Source of the DNA: Agrococcus beijingensis
Lineage (GTDB): Bacteria > Actinomycetota > Actinomycetes > Actinomycetales > Microbacteriaceae
NCBI RefSeq assembly: GCF_030758955.1
Contig: NZ_CP132360.1
Span: forward strand, 2,159,678-2,193,440
Direction: 5' to 3'
Length of the DNA: 33,763 nt
A model generated the notes under the pieces. That model was not told where the DNA came from, made no database searches, and saw nothing but the letters and a program-made list of their open reading frames with translations. The position numbers were made by a program, and so were the translations under genes. Within the stretch, counting starts at the first letter, position 1, and each line of letters begins with the position of its first letter. Shown here in pieces: positions 24,761 through 32,467 of this stretch.

Positions 24761-25806
24761 GCGACACCCGCCGCGAGAAGCGCACTGTCCCGGCGAGTCG
24801 GGTCATCTGGTGTGGAAGCGGTAAACGGTTGCCAACAGGCCACCGTGTGATCAGGATCGGAGCTGACGGGTGCCACGGGTGGGCGAGTTGTGTGGCACAC
24901 CTCGCTTACCCGTGAGCAGCGCGACGCGAACGGGCAGCCTTGGCGGGGTACAGACATGTCCGGTAGGACGCCAGGGATCGTGGGTAGTGGTAGAGGCACC
25001 GGCGTGCTCAGTTTCGGAGTGATGTCCAAGAGCGCGCGGGCGTATGGGTGTGCCGGCGCAGAGAGCATCCGTGCAGAAGGACCCGATTCAACGATCCGCC
25101 CAGCGTACATAACAGCGATACGGTCGGTGCGGTCCGTGAGTACGCCAAGATCATGGGTGATGTGAATGAGGCTCATCCTTCTTTCGGTGCGCAGTCTGTC
25201 GATGAGGTCAAGGACGGTGCGTTGCATCGTCACGTCCAATGCCGTGGTGGGCTCATCCGCCAGCAGAAGTCGTGGGTTGGATGCCAGCGCCGCAGCGATT
25301 CCGATGCGCTGACGCTGCCCCCCGGAAAGGGCAGCAGGAAAACTACGAGCGATGCGCGCTGCGTCGCTGAGTCCTACAGCTTCCAACAGTTCGTGCAGGT
25401 AGGCGCGGCGAGAGGCTCGGGTGCGACTGCTGTGCTGTGTCGCTCCTTCGAGTACCTGCTTACCTACGCGTACTAACGGATTAAGTGTGGACGAGGGGTC
25501 CTGGAAGATCATCGCCATTTGCGCGGCGGTGGTTCCGCGCCGCTCTCGGGGGGAGCGTCCTAGGATGTCGCGGCCTTCAAAACGGATACTGCCGTTCGAC
25601 TGGGTTGTGACACCCTGCGGCTGCACCCCGACGATGGCGCGAGCCAGCACTGACTTGCCCGATCCAGATTCGCCAATGATGCCGAGGCTCTCGCCTGGCG
25701 CGACCGACAGCGATAGATCCTCAAGCACATGGGAGTGACCAGAGGCCGACGTGAGGCTCATCTGGAGGTCTCGGACCTCTAGCAGTGCTTCCTTCTGGGT
25801 GGACAT
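24757..25806 (-). CDS. Peptide/nickel ABC transporter ATP-binding protein (OppD/DppD-like)
   Basis: Second ATPase of the importer, 349 aa, forming a heterodimer with the adjacent OppF-like subunit. Walker A GESGSGKSV, Q loop MIFQDPSSTLNP, signature LSGGQRQRIGIAAA, Walker B LLLADEPTTALDV and H loop HITHDLGVL are all in place. The C-terminal region has the oligopeptide/dipeptide transporter Cys motif GCPFASRCSRVSEVC, which binds an iron-sulphur cluster in some relatives. The ATG at 25806 (MSTQKEALL) is favoured; the longer open frame adds 46 atypical residues. Its ATG shares one base with the permease stop (TAATG) and its own stop overlaps the next ATG. Confidence 0.93.
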   Translation of the reverse strand: MSTQKEALLEVRDLQMSLTSASGHSHVLEDLSLSVAPGESLGIIGESGSGKSVLARAIVGVQPQGVTTQSNGSIRFEGRDILGRSPRERRGTTAAQMAMIFQDPSSTLNPLVRVGKQVLEGATQHSSRTRASRRAYLHELLEAVGLSDAARIARSFPAALSGGQRQRIGIAAALASNPRLLLADEPTTALDVTMQRTVLDLIDRLRTERRMSLIHITHDLGVLTDRTDRIAVMYAGRIVESGPSARMLSAPAHPYARALLDITPKLSTPVPLPLPTIPGVLPDMSVPRQGCPFASRCSRVSEVCHTTRPPVAPVSSDPDHTVACWQPFTASTPDDPTRRDSALLAAGVA

Positions 25807-26675
25807 TATGTGTCCTTTCTGGTGAATCGCTCGCCGAGAATGTTGACGGCGAGTACGGTGAGGCACATCACGATTGCGGGGGCGAGCATGATCCATGGGG
25901 CACCGGCCAGATGTGTTCGACCTTCCGCGATGAGGCTTCCCCATGACGGGGTGGGTGGCTGTAGCCCGTAGCCGAGGAAGCTCAGGGAGCCTTCCGCGAC
26001 GATCGCGACGGTGATGGCAGTGAAGGAGTATGCGAGCACCGAGGGGAGCACGGTACGCGCGATTTCCTGGGTCATGAGGCGCACCCGGCTCGCGCCCAGC
26101 AGCCGGGCGGCCTGGACGAACTCACGCTCGCGCACACTCAATGTCGCAGAGCGCGCGATTCGCGCGAAGATCGGAATCGTGAGCGTCCCAATCAGAAGCC
26201 CAATCGTCCAGTAGTCCGAGCCGACAAGAGACACGACAACCATGATCAGTATCAGTCCTGGAAGTGCGAGCATCAGATCGATAACTGTTCCAATGATCTC
26301 GTCGACAATCCGGCCGAAGAATCCCGCGACAATGCCGATGAACGAGCCCACCACGAGCCCTACTGCCAGCGTTAGGGCCGCCACGACGAGCGAGGACAAA
26401 CCTCCGGCCATTGTCCGAGCAAATATATCGCGACCCGTCGCATCCGTCCCGAACCAGTGGGCAGGACTTGGTGGCTGCATGGCCGCACTGAAATCAGCCC
26501 GGAGTGGATCAAACTGCGGGATGAGCATCGACGCGACTGCGCCACCGATCACAATAGTGAGAACTACGGCAGCGAAGATGATCGAGCCGCGCGAGTCCAA
26601 ACGCATGCCTGGCGTTCTTACCCGGGAGCGGCTATTGCTGAGTGCCGGGCGGGTGTCAGCTTCTTGCGTGAGCAC
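25806..26675 (-). CDS. Peptide ABC transporter permease (DppC/OppC-like)
   Basis: Inner-membrane permease subunit, 289 aa, about six transmembrane helices. The first hydrophobic helix (SIIFAAVVLTIVIGGAVASM) is followed by the periplasmic HWFGTDATGRDIFART segment that marks the DppC/OppC subfamily, and the cytoplasmic EAA-type loop (EFVQAARLLGASRVRLM) docks on the ATPases. The start is GTG at 26675 with AAGGA 6 bases upstream. The gene overlaps the upstream permease by 20 bp and the downstream ATPase by one base. Confidence 0.93.
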   Translation of the reverse strand: MLTQEADTRPALSNSRSRVRTPGMRLDSRGSIIFAAVVLTIVIGGAVASMLIPQFDPLRADFSAAMQPPSPAHWFGTDATGRDIFARTMAGGLSSLVVAALTLAVGLVVGSFIGIVAGFFGRIVDEIIGTVIDLMLALPGLILIMVVVSLVGSDYWTIGLLIGTLTIPIFARIARSATLSVREREFVQAARLLGASRVRLMTQEIARTVLPSVLAYSFTAITVAIVAEGSLSFLGYGLQPPTPSWGSLIAEGRTHLAGAPWIMLAPAIVMCLTVLAVNILGERFTRKDT

Positions 26676-27627
26676 GGCGTGTCCTTGGATCGACGAAGGT
26701 GTACAAGATGTCTACGGCTAGCGCGGCGAGGAAAACCGCGATTCCAGAGAAAATGACGATCATTTCAATCACTGGGAAATCGCGTGCGCCTATCGCTGTC
26801 ACCGCCAGGCGACCCATTCCAGGGATAGCGAAGACTGTCTCGATGAGCGCCGAGCCACCGAAAAGTGCCCCGAACCCCAAACCGACCAGCGTCATGGTGG
26901 TGAGCGATGAAGGGCGCAGCACACGCGTGATCATCAATCGCGCGGTTCCCATGCCGCGGGAGCGCGATGCGAGCACATAGGGTTCGCGCATGGTCGTGAT
27001 GAGATCCGCCCTTAGCACTCGGACCAGGACAGCCGCCTCCGCGAGGCCGATTGTGAGCACCGGGAGTACGAGGTGACGGAGATGTCCTATGGGGTCGATT
27101 CCGAACGGCACCCATCCAGTTGCAGGCAGTAGCCCTAGCATCACCGAGAACAACATGATGCCCAGCAGTCCGAACACGAATGTCGGGACGGAGAGGAGGA
27201 CGAACGCTGTGACAGTCGCGATGCGGTCTAAGAGTCCACCGGGCCGCCAGGCTGAGGCCATTGCCACGGGCAACGTGAGCGCGAGCGCGACGACCTGCCC
27301 GAGGAGCAGCAGTTCGATGGTGATCGGCAGTCGAGCGGCCAGTTCATCGGTTAAAGACCGTCCTGTTACTAGTGACGCTCCGAGGTCGCCACCAGCAGCA
27401 TTTGATAGCCACTCCCACAGACGCTCCGGCGCGGGTCGGTCGAGGTTGAGAGAAGCCATGAAGGCCGCGATCTGATCCGGGGAGGCGTTCACTCCCAGAA
27501 CGGCAAGGGCCGGCGTTCCCGTCATCAATGCGGGCAGACTCATCGTGAGCAGACCGAGGAGCGTGAGGACGATGAGTCCTCGCACTCCCCGGTGCACCCA
27601 CGCACGGATTTCTATTTGATCCACCAT
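26656..27627 (-). CDS. Peptide ABC transporter permease (DppB/OppB-like)
   Basis: Partner permease of 323 aa with an N-terminal helix and a periplasmic domain typical of DppB (LNLDRPAPERLWEWLSNAAGGDLGASLVTGR), followed by five more membrane segments. The EAA-like loop EPYVLASRSRGMGTARLMI near residue 218 should contact the ATPase. A small ATG at 27627 overlaps the end of the substrate-binding-protein gene by 16 bp, again consistent with translational coupling. Substrate cannot be read from the permease; oligopeptides, dipeptides or nickel are the family possibilities. Confidence 0.93.
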   Translation of the reverse strand: MVDQIEIRAWVHRGVRGLIVLTLLGLLTMSLPALMTGTPALAVLGVNASPDQIAAFMASLNLDRPAPERLWEWLSNAAGGDLGASLVTGRSLTDELAARLPITIELLLLGQVVALALTLPVAMASAWRPGGLLDRIATVTAFVLLSVPTFVFGLLGIMLFSVMLGLLPATGWVPFGIDPIGHLRHLVLPVLTIGLAEAAVLVRVLRADLITTMREPYVLASRSRGMGTARLMITRVLRPSSLTTMTLVGLGFGALFGGSALIETVFAIPGMGRLAVTAIGARDFPVIEMIVIFSGIAVFLAALAVDILYTFVDPRTRRAHARS

Positions 27628-29126
27628 TCTCCAGGTGAGACAGAGATGACATTGCGGTCGCTGACATCGGGGAGTCCGCCGATCTTCGGGCTTGCGATGA
27701 AGCCGCTGGGGCTCTCAGTGAAGAAGAGCACTGCTGCCTCAGCTACGATCAGCTCGCTGGCCGCGTTGTACAAGTCGCTACGTTCCTGGGGTGTGGTCGC
27801 GGAACGGGCCTGATCGATCAGAGCGCTGACTTCGGCATTGGCGTATCCGCCGAAGTTGGAGAAGGAGTCGGCTTCGAACATCGTCATTGCGGAACCCGTA
27901 TCGCCGTAGCCGCTGGTTACGAACTCGATCACGTGGAAATCTTTCGCAAAGAGCTTGCTCGCCCAGGTCGCGGCATCCGCCACATCGATCTCCATCTCGA
28001 TACCCACGTCACCGAGCATCTGCTGGATCGCGGTCGCTCGCGCCATCGCCTCGGGCTGCGCGTCTGTGGTGTATGCGAAGGCGAGCGGCTGCCCGTACTG
28101 CTCCAGCAGTGCGCGCGCGGCATCCGGGTCGAACTCTGGATAGGTGGAACCAGTCTGATATTCGCTTTGCGACGAGATTGGTCCGTGAGAGAGCGCGCCC
28201 TGTCCTTGGTTGGTCACCTGTAGCAATGCGTCCCGGTCGATAGCTGTCTGAACGGCTCGTCGCGCGAGGGGATCATTGAAGGGTGCCTGCTCGGTATTGA
28301 AAATTGCCGTGGCCGTTGTTGCATTCGCCAAGGCCAGCTGCAAACCGTCTGTCTCAGCCTGAGTCATCAAACTTGGCGTCTCGATCCATACGACATCGAC
28401 GGTCCCCGCTGCGAGGGTCTGGTAACGGGAGTCGGTATCGGGCAGGAACTGGAAGACGATCTCATCGGCGTAGGCGGGTGTGTTCCCGGCATATTCCGGA
28501 TTGCGCTCGACGGTCAACGAGGATCCTGCCGACAGCGAAACCAGTCGGTAAGGTCCAGCGCCCAAGGGGCTGCCCTCGGGGTCGGTCGCTGTGGTGCTGC
28601 CAATCATGCCGAGGTTGCGTGCGAAGTACCGCGGGAAGGTCGCGTTCGCTTCGGCTAGCGTCATCTCGACCGTTGTTTCGTCGACCTCGGCTATTTCAAT
28701 GATCTCCTGCGCACCTTGCGCTACCGCGGACTCGGAGTTCTGTGCCCGCTCGATATGAGCGATCACCGCGGCAGCATCTAATGCCGTGCCGTCAGAGAAC
28801 GTCAGATCTGGGCGAAGAATCAGCGTCCAATCAATCAGGTCGTCGCTTTCGAGCGACTCGGCCAGCACCGGAACCAATTCGCCGCGCGGGCCATCCATGA
28901 GCAGCGGCTCATAGATTGCATTCGCCAGCACCAGGCTTGACTGCTGGCCGATGTCGTTGCCGATCGGGTCGACCGAAGAGACCTCAATGTCAAGTCCGAC
29001 ACGGATAGTACCGCCGGAAACGGCAGACTCATCACCCTGCGAGGTGCCGGGGTCCGCGGAACATGCCACGAGTGCTGTGGCCATTGTCACGGCGAGAACT
29101 ACCGTGCCAAGGGTCTTGCGTTTCAT
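27612..29126 (-). CDS. Substrate-binding lipoprotein, solute-binding family 5 (peptide/nickel type)
   Basis: Extracytoplasmic receptor of the ABC importer, 504 aa. The signal sequence ends in a lipobox LVAC with the modified Cys at residue 22 (TMATALVACSADPG). The mature part matches SBP_bac_5: DIGQQSSLVLANAIYEPLLM near the N-terminus, the WTLILRPDLTFSDGTALDAAAV block, and the RRAVQTAIDRDALL block. The pocket composition does not reveal the ligand. AAGGAAG lies just before the ATG at 29126, and the ATG overlaps the stop of the upstream phosphatase gene by ATGA. No other substrate receptor is present. Confidence 0.95.
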   Translation of the reverse strand: MKRKTLGTVVLAVTMATALVACSADPGTSQGDESAVSGGTIRVGLDIEVSSVDPIGNDIGQQSSLVLANAIYEPLLMDGPRGELVPVLAESLESDDLIDWTLILRPDLTFSDGTALDAAAVIAHIERAQNSESAVAQGAQEIIEIAEVDETTVEMTLAEANATFPRYFARNLGMIGSTTATDPEGSPLGAGPYRLVSLSAGSSLTVERNPEYAGNTPAYADEIVFQFLPDTDSRYQTLAAGTVDVVWIETPSLMTQAETDGLQLALANATTATAIFNTEQAPFNDPLARRAVQTAIDRDALLQVTNQGQGALSHGPISSQSEYQTGSTYPEFDPDAARALLEQYGQPLAFAYTTDAQPEAMARATAIQQMLGDVGIEMEIDVADAATWASKLFAKDFHVIEFVTSGYGDTGSAMTMFEADSFSNFGGYANAEVSALIDQARSATTPQERSDLYNAASELIVAEAAVLFFTESPSGFIASPKIGGLPDVSDRNVISVSPGEWWIK

Positions 29127-29899
29127 GCTGTTACTTCCTTCTGTGAGGGGGTGGTGAGCGGAAGCGAAGAGTCTGAAGGATCGGGGTCCACGCCCAGGCG
29201 GATGCGGATGCTCGCGACCAGCCGGTCATAGTCCTCATCGGGGAGGTGGCTGCTCAGGTACTCCCGAACACCGCCGAGAGAAGCGAGGTAATCGATCGCT
29301 TGGGCGATGTCTTCCCTGCGACAGACGAGATCGAGTGCGGCGAACAACTCCTGCGTTTGCTCACCTCCGGGCTGACGTTGAAGATTCTCGTGCAGATCGT
29401 CATTGGTGCGGATGTAGTCGCCAACTGCAATGTGGGGGTCTGCCCCCGCTGCTAGTAGGAGGATCGCTGAGATGAGCCCAGTGCGGTCCCGTCCCCCTTG
29501 GCAGCCGATCACGATCGGCCCCGAAGTTTCCCCGATCGTCCGCAGTACCTGGGCGATGTTCGCAACGGCAACGTCCAGCATGCGACAGTAGTGATCGCCG
29601 AAGGTGGCACTCCCGTCAATCAAGCCGTCGAGAGCTTGGGCTTCTTGGCCGGCCTGAACATCCAGTTCCATGAAGGGGGCATGCACATGCTGCCACGTCG
29701 TTGGCAAGTGTTCCCGACTTTCCTGCTCAAGCTCGCCGCGGGTGCGCAGATCGAGCCATGTCAGCTCATCTGGACACTGTGCGAGTTCAGCGCGGGTGGC
29801 ATGGCTGAGCGCCGCAGCGCGATACAACCCGTTGTTGGGAGAGACATGCGGGCCGAGAAGAGGAAGTGGTCGCCAGTTCGGCGGGGCAAGAGCGGTCAT
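29123..29899 (-). CDS. Tyrosine-type protein phosphatase (Y_phosphatase3 type)
   Basis: A 258-aa cytosolic phosphatase with the active-site loop Cys133-Gln-Gly-Gly-Arg-Asp-Arg139-Thr-Gly (IVIGCQGGRDRTG), where Cys is the nucleophile and Arg binds phosphate. An N-terminal part with NNGLYRAAAL and LTWLDLRTRGE fits the family to which mycobacterial PtpB belongs (PtpB by recall). Lacking a signal peptide, it acts in the cytosol. It is the first gene of the importer operon and its stop overlaps the start of the lipoprotein gene, so its product may act on the imported substrate or on signalling linked to it. The ATG at 29899 is preferred; ATGs upstream (29908, 29911) are possible. Confidence 0.82.
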   Translation of the reverse strand: MTALAPPNWRPLPLLGPHVSPNNGLYRAAALSHATRAELAQCPDELTWLDLRTRGELEQESREHLPTTWQHVHAPFMELDVQAGQEAQALDGLIDGSATFGDHYCRMLDVAVANIAQVLRTIGETSGPIVIGCQGGRDRTGLISAILLLAAGADPHIAVGDYIRTNDDLHENLQRQPGGEQTQELFAALDLVCRREDIAQAIDYLASLGGVREYLSSHLPDEDYDRLVASIRIRLGVDPDPSDSSLPLTTPSQKEVTA

Positions 29900-29989
29900 G
29901 TGATCCATCATGCATAAGTGGCACATATGCCAGTTTGCGTGAGGGTGAACAAGGGATGAACATGCCCCATGGCGGCCATAATGGAGGCG
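29900..29989. promoter_or_regulatory. Divergent phosphatase/TetR control region with TetR-type operator
   Basis: TGGCA-CATA-TGCCA (29919-29932) is a short inverted repeat in the centre of the 90-bp divergent region. On the plus strand CATAAT (29977-29982) lies 7 bases before the ATG at 29990, predicting a leaderless tetR message. Control of the transporter operon by this TetR protein is inferred from divergence and spacing. Confidence 0.55.
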
Positions 29990-30565
29990 ATGACGAACCA
30001 AACCGGAGCGCGTGCGCGACACAAGACCACTACGCGCCGCGCGATCCAGACAGCGGCGATTGAGCTGTATGAAGAACGCGGGTACGACGAAACGAAGGTC
30101 GAAGACATCGTTGAACGCGCAGGAGTATCTCAGCGAAGCTTTTTCCGCTATTTCCCTTACAAAGAACTCACACTCTTCAGCGACGATCACACAGAGCATC
30201 TCGCTGAGCTTGTACTTACAGCGCCTTCACACTTCAACGCGATCGAGACGCTTGACTGGGCGACTGCGCAACTCTTCTTGATCCCGACGACCGAACTGGA
30301 CAGGCGACGACAGGCGATTCGCAATCAGCTTGGCGACGATGCGCGCGTTCAGCGCCAACTCGCCTACCTCCATGAGTCACTTAGCATCCGGCTGCGCGAT
30401 GCCTACGTTCGCCGCCTCGGCATAGACCCCGCCGACACATCTGACTTGCGTCCACAGATTCTCGTGGGGCTTTACCTCTCTCTCGCTACTGAGGTGTCGG
30501 GCCGGTCACAATCACCGGAAGAGACGCGCCAGCGGTGGCTTGCGTCGCTTCGCAGTCTGCTTTGA
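29990..30565 (+). CDS. TetR-family transcriptional regulator
   Basis: Repressor candidate of 191 aa with an N-terminal TetR HTH: ARARHKTTTRRAIQTAAIELYEERGYDETKVEDIVERAGVSQRSFFRYFPYKE, the usual pattern, in which the FFRYF tail closes the recognition helix. The C-terminal ligand domain is not assignable. The ATG at 29990 was chosen because a -10-like CATAAT precedes it by 7 bases and GGAGG is too close to be a normal ribosome site; ATGs at 29969 and 29981 would add seven or three residues. It is divergent from the phosphatase/peptide-importer operon, its most likely target. It precedes the ABC-F leader by 86 bp on the same strand. Confidence 0.9.
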   Translation: MTNQTGARARHKTTTRRAIQTAAIELYEERGYDETKVEDIVERAGVSQRSFFRYFPYKELTLFSDDHTEHLAELVLTAPSHFNAIETLDWATAQLFLIPTTELDRRRQAIRNQLGDDARVQRQLAYLHESLSIRLRDAYVRRLGIDPADTSDLRPQILVGLYLSLATEVSGRSQSPEETRQRWLASLRSLL

Positions 30566-30639
30566 GAGGTCGGCACTGCTATCGACATTTACATGCTTGG
30601 TTGCGGAGGTGGGGACTGAGCGTTGCCGACCTTATGTGG

Positions 30640-30645
30640 TACACT
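30640..30645 (+). promoter_or_regulatory. Promoter of the ABC-F/MFS operon (extended -10)
   Basis: TACACT (30640-30645), preceded by TG-G (extended -10 form), stands 6 bases before the ATG of the leader peptide at 30652, so the transcript should begin on that ATG. The -35 position is weak. Just upstream, GGTCGGCA (30568-30575) and TGCCGACC (30624-30631) form a widely spaced inverted repeat that may be a protein site. Confidence 0.7.
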
Positions 30646-30651
30646 GGAAGC

Positions 30652-30672
30652 ATGCATTTGTATTTCCTGTGA
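30652..30672 (+). CDS. Regulatory leader peptide MHLYFL (macrolide-type ribosome-stalling candidate)
   Basis: A seven-codon ORF: ATG CAT TTG TAT TTC CTG TGA. It begins at the predicted transcript start and lies 140 bp before the ABC-F gene. The hexapeptide M-H-L-Y-F-L shares its length and the Met1, Leu3 and Phe5 positions with the MsrD leader peptide M-Y-L-I-F-M (recalled), which stalls ribosomes at its stop codon when a macrolide is bound and so lifts attenuation of msrD. Residues 2, 4 and 6 are also chemically similar (aromatic, aromatic/aliphatic, large hydrophobic). I infer a drug-sensing role. Sequence this short can arise by chance, but position and context make that less likely. Confidence 0.72.
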   Translation: MHLYFL

Positions 30673-30689
30673 CGGTTGAGTAGGCCTAC

Positions 30690-30754
30690 CGCGCTCGTTG
30701 AGCAACTCCGAGCTAGCGACGGCCGCTCGTTCTGACCCTGGAAGGGTCCCCGTC
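30690..30754 (+). promoter_or_regulatory. Attenuator-like hairpins in the ABC-F leader
   Basis: Hairpin A: CGC-GCTC-GTTG with CAAC-GAGC-GCG (30690-30718, small bulges, AG loop). Hairpin B: GACCCT-GGA-AGGGTC (30734-30748), extended by GACGG (30718-30722) pairing with CCGTC (30750-30754). A second GACGG at 30671-30675, overlapping the leader stop codon, could pair with the same CCGTC, so alternative folds compete. No clear T tract follows, so whether B terminates transcription or blocks translation is open. Confidence 0.55.
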
Positions 30755-30811
30755 ATTTGCGTGCCCGCTGGCTGTTTGGCTCGTCGCGGTGCGCCTTGCT
30801 GAAGGATTTGA

Positions 30812-32467
30812 ATGCTTACCCCTACTAACCGTCATCCGGCGCGCCATCGCGCGCAACTCACCGCTTCCGACGTCTCCGTAATGCGAGGCGTAACCCCGGT
30901 GCTCAACCATGTCGATCTCGTCGTCACTCCCGCGTCCCGTGTGGCGATCGTCGGAGAGAACGGGCGCGGAAAGACCACACTTCTGCACGCGCTCGCGGGC
31001 ACGCTGGTACCTGATAGTGGAACGATCCAGCGCATCGGCACGCTCGGGCTCGCTGAACAAGAGATGGACTCCACCGACAACCGAACCGTTGGGCAGGCCG
31101 TCGCGGAGGCCATCGCCGAACCGCTCGCAGCGCTGGCCACACTCGACGACGCCGCTGCCGCTCTCGCGGAAGGGAGTAGCGAGGCCGCAGAGCAGTACGC
31201 TGCGGCCTTGGAAGATGCGGAAGCGCTCGACGCTTGGGATGCCGAGCGCCGGGTACAAATCGCGCTCGAAGCACTCGACGCCGAAACCGACATGACGCGG
31301 TTGCTCGCTGATCTGTCGGTGGGGCAGCGATATCGAGTGCGGTTGGCCTGCCTGTTGGGGGCTGAAGATGATTTCTTACTGCTGGACGAGCCCACCAATC
31401 ACCTCGACCGCAGCGGACTTGATTTCTTGACCATGCAACTCCGCACGCGCAACGGTGGTGTCGTCATCGTCAGCCACGATCGCGCGCTGCTCTCTGACAT
31501 TGCGGAGACGGTGGTCGACCTCGATCCGACACCTGATGATCGCCCCCGCATCTACGGCAACGGGTACGCGGGATACCGAGAAGGGCGCGTGGCCGAGCGG
31601 GAACGCTGGGATCAGGAGTACGACCGCCAGCAGCAGGAGCAAGCCCGGCTGCAGGACAGTCTCAGCGCTGCACAGAACCGACTCGTATCGGGTTGGCGAC
31701 CGGAGAAGGGGTCACCGAAGCACGGCCGCGCGACGCGCGCGGGCGGGCTGGTGCAGAGCGTGCACCGACGCCAGGAAGCACTCGAAGCACACGCGGTGAC
31801 GGTACCTGAACCACCGCAGCTATTCCAGTTCCCCGACCTGCCCACACGAAAAGGGGCGGTGCTACTAAACGTCGACAACGTGAGCCTTGCCGGGCGGTTA
31901 GCGCAGCCAGTGTCGTTCGAACTCTCGCACCGCGGCAGGCTCGTGATCACCGGCTCGAACGGGGCCGGAAAGTCGACGCTCCTGAGTATCGCGGCGGGCG
32001 AACTACTGCCAGATACGGGAACAGTGCGGACATCCCCTGGCACGCGTTTGGGTTTTCTTCGTCAGGAGACGATGCTGCCGCCTGATCGCCGGGCGAACGA
32101 GGTATACGCCCGACACCTCGACGAACTCGTCGGTCAAGGAACGCTTCAATCATCTGAGGCGGTCGGTCTCGGTCAACTTGGACTGCTGCGATCGCGCGAG
32201 GCAGGCAAACGAGTGGGTGAACTGTCGATGGGTCAACAACGACGCCTCGATCTGGCGCTCGTACTCGCGGCACGCCCGCACGTGCTACTACTAGACGAGC
32301 CCACCAACCACCTCTCCATCGCGCTCGTTGACGAACTCACCGAGGCACTCGGGGCTACCCAAGCGGCCGTCGTACTGTCGACCCACGATCGGCAACTCCT
32401 GCGCGATGTCGCCCAATGGCCTCATGTACATCTGATGGCGATGGCTGAAGGCGAGGCACTGGTATGA
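30812..32467 (+). CDS. ABC-F ribosomal-protection ATPase (antibiotic resistance type)
   Basis: Cytosolic translation factor of 551 aa, expected to enter the E site of a drug-stalled ribosome and dislodge macrolide-, lincosamide- or pleuromutilin-type antibiotics. Two ATPase domains without membrane helices: Walker [10 protein letters not shown] (48-56) and GSNGAGKST, signatures LSVGQ (168-172) and LSMGQ in place of LSGGQ, and DEPTNHLD and DEPTNHLS. The DEPTNH box is diagnostic of ABC-F. The linker between domains (about 260-330, Gln/Arg-rich) is the antibiotic-sensing arm of the family. It resembles TlrC/OleB-type actinobacterial producers' genes. GAAGGA lies 6 bases before the ATG. The stop overlaps the MFS start (ATGA). 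Confidence 0.93.
   Translation: MLTPTNRHPARHRAQLTASDVSVMRGVTPVLNHVDLVVTPASRVAIVGENGRGKTTLLHALAGTLVPDSGTIQRIGTLGLAEQEMDSTDNRTVGQAVAEAIAEPLAALATLDDAAAALAEGSSEAAEQYAAALEDAEALDAWDAERRVQIALEALDAETDMTRLLADLSVGQRYRVRLACLLGAEDDFLLLDEPTNHLDRSGLDFLTMQLRTRNGGVVIVSHDRALLSDIAETVVDLDPTPDDRPRIYGNGYAGYREGRVAERERWDQEYDRQQQEQARLQDSLSAAQNRLVSGWRPEKGSPKHGRATRAGGLVQSVHRRQEALEAHAVTVPEPPQLFQFPDLPTRKGAVLLNVDNVSLAGRLAQPVSFELSHRGRLVITGSNGAGKSTLLSIAAGELLPDTGTVRTSPGTRLGFLRQETMLPPDRRANEVYARHLDELVGQGTLQSSEAVGLGQLGLLRSREAGKRVGELSMGQQRRLDLALVLAARPHVLLLDEPTNHLSIALVDELTEALGATQAAVVLSTHDRQLLRDVAQWPHVHLMAMAEGEALV

Noticed and set aside
30568..30631. GGTCGGCA/TGCCGACC as a terminator of the TetR gene
   Set aside because: The arms are 48 bp apart and overlap the promoter of the next operon; more likely a protein site or chance.
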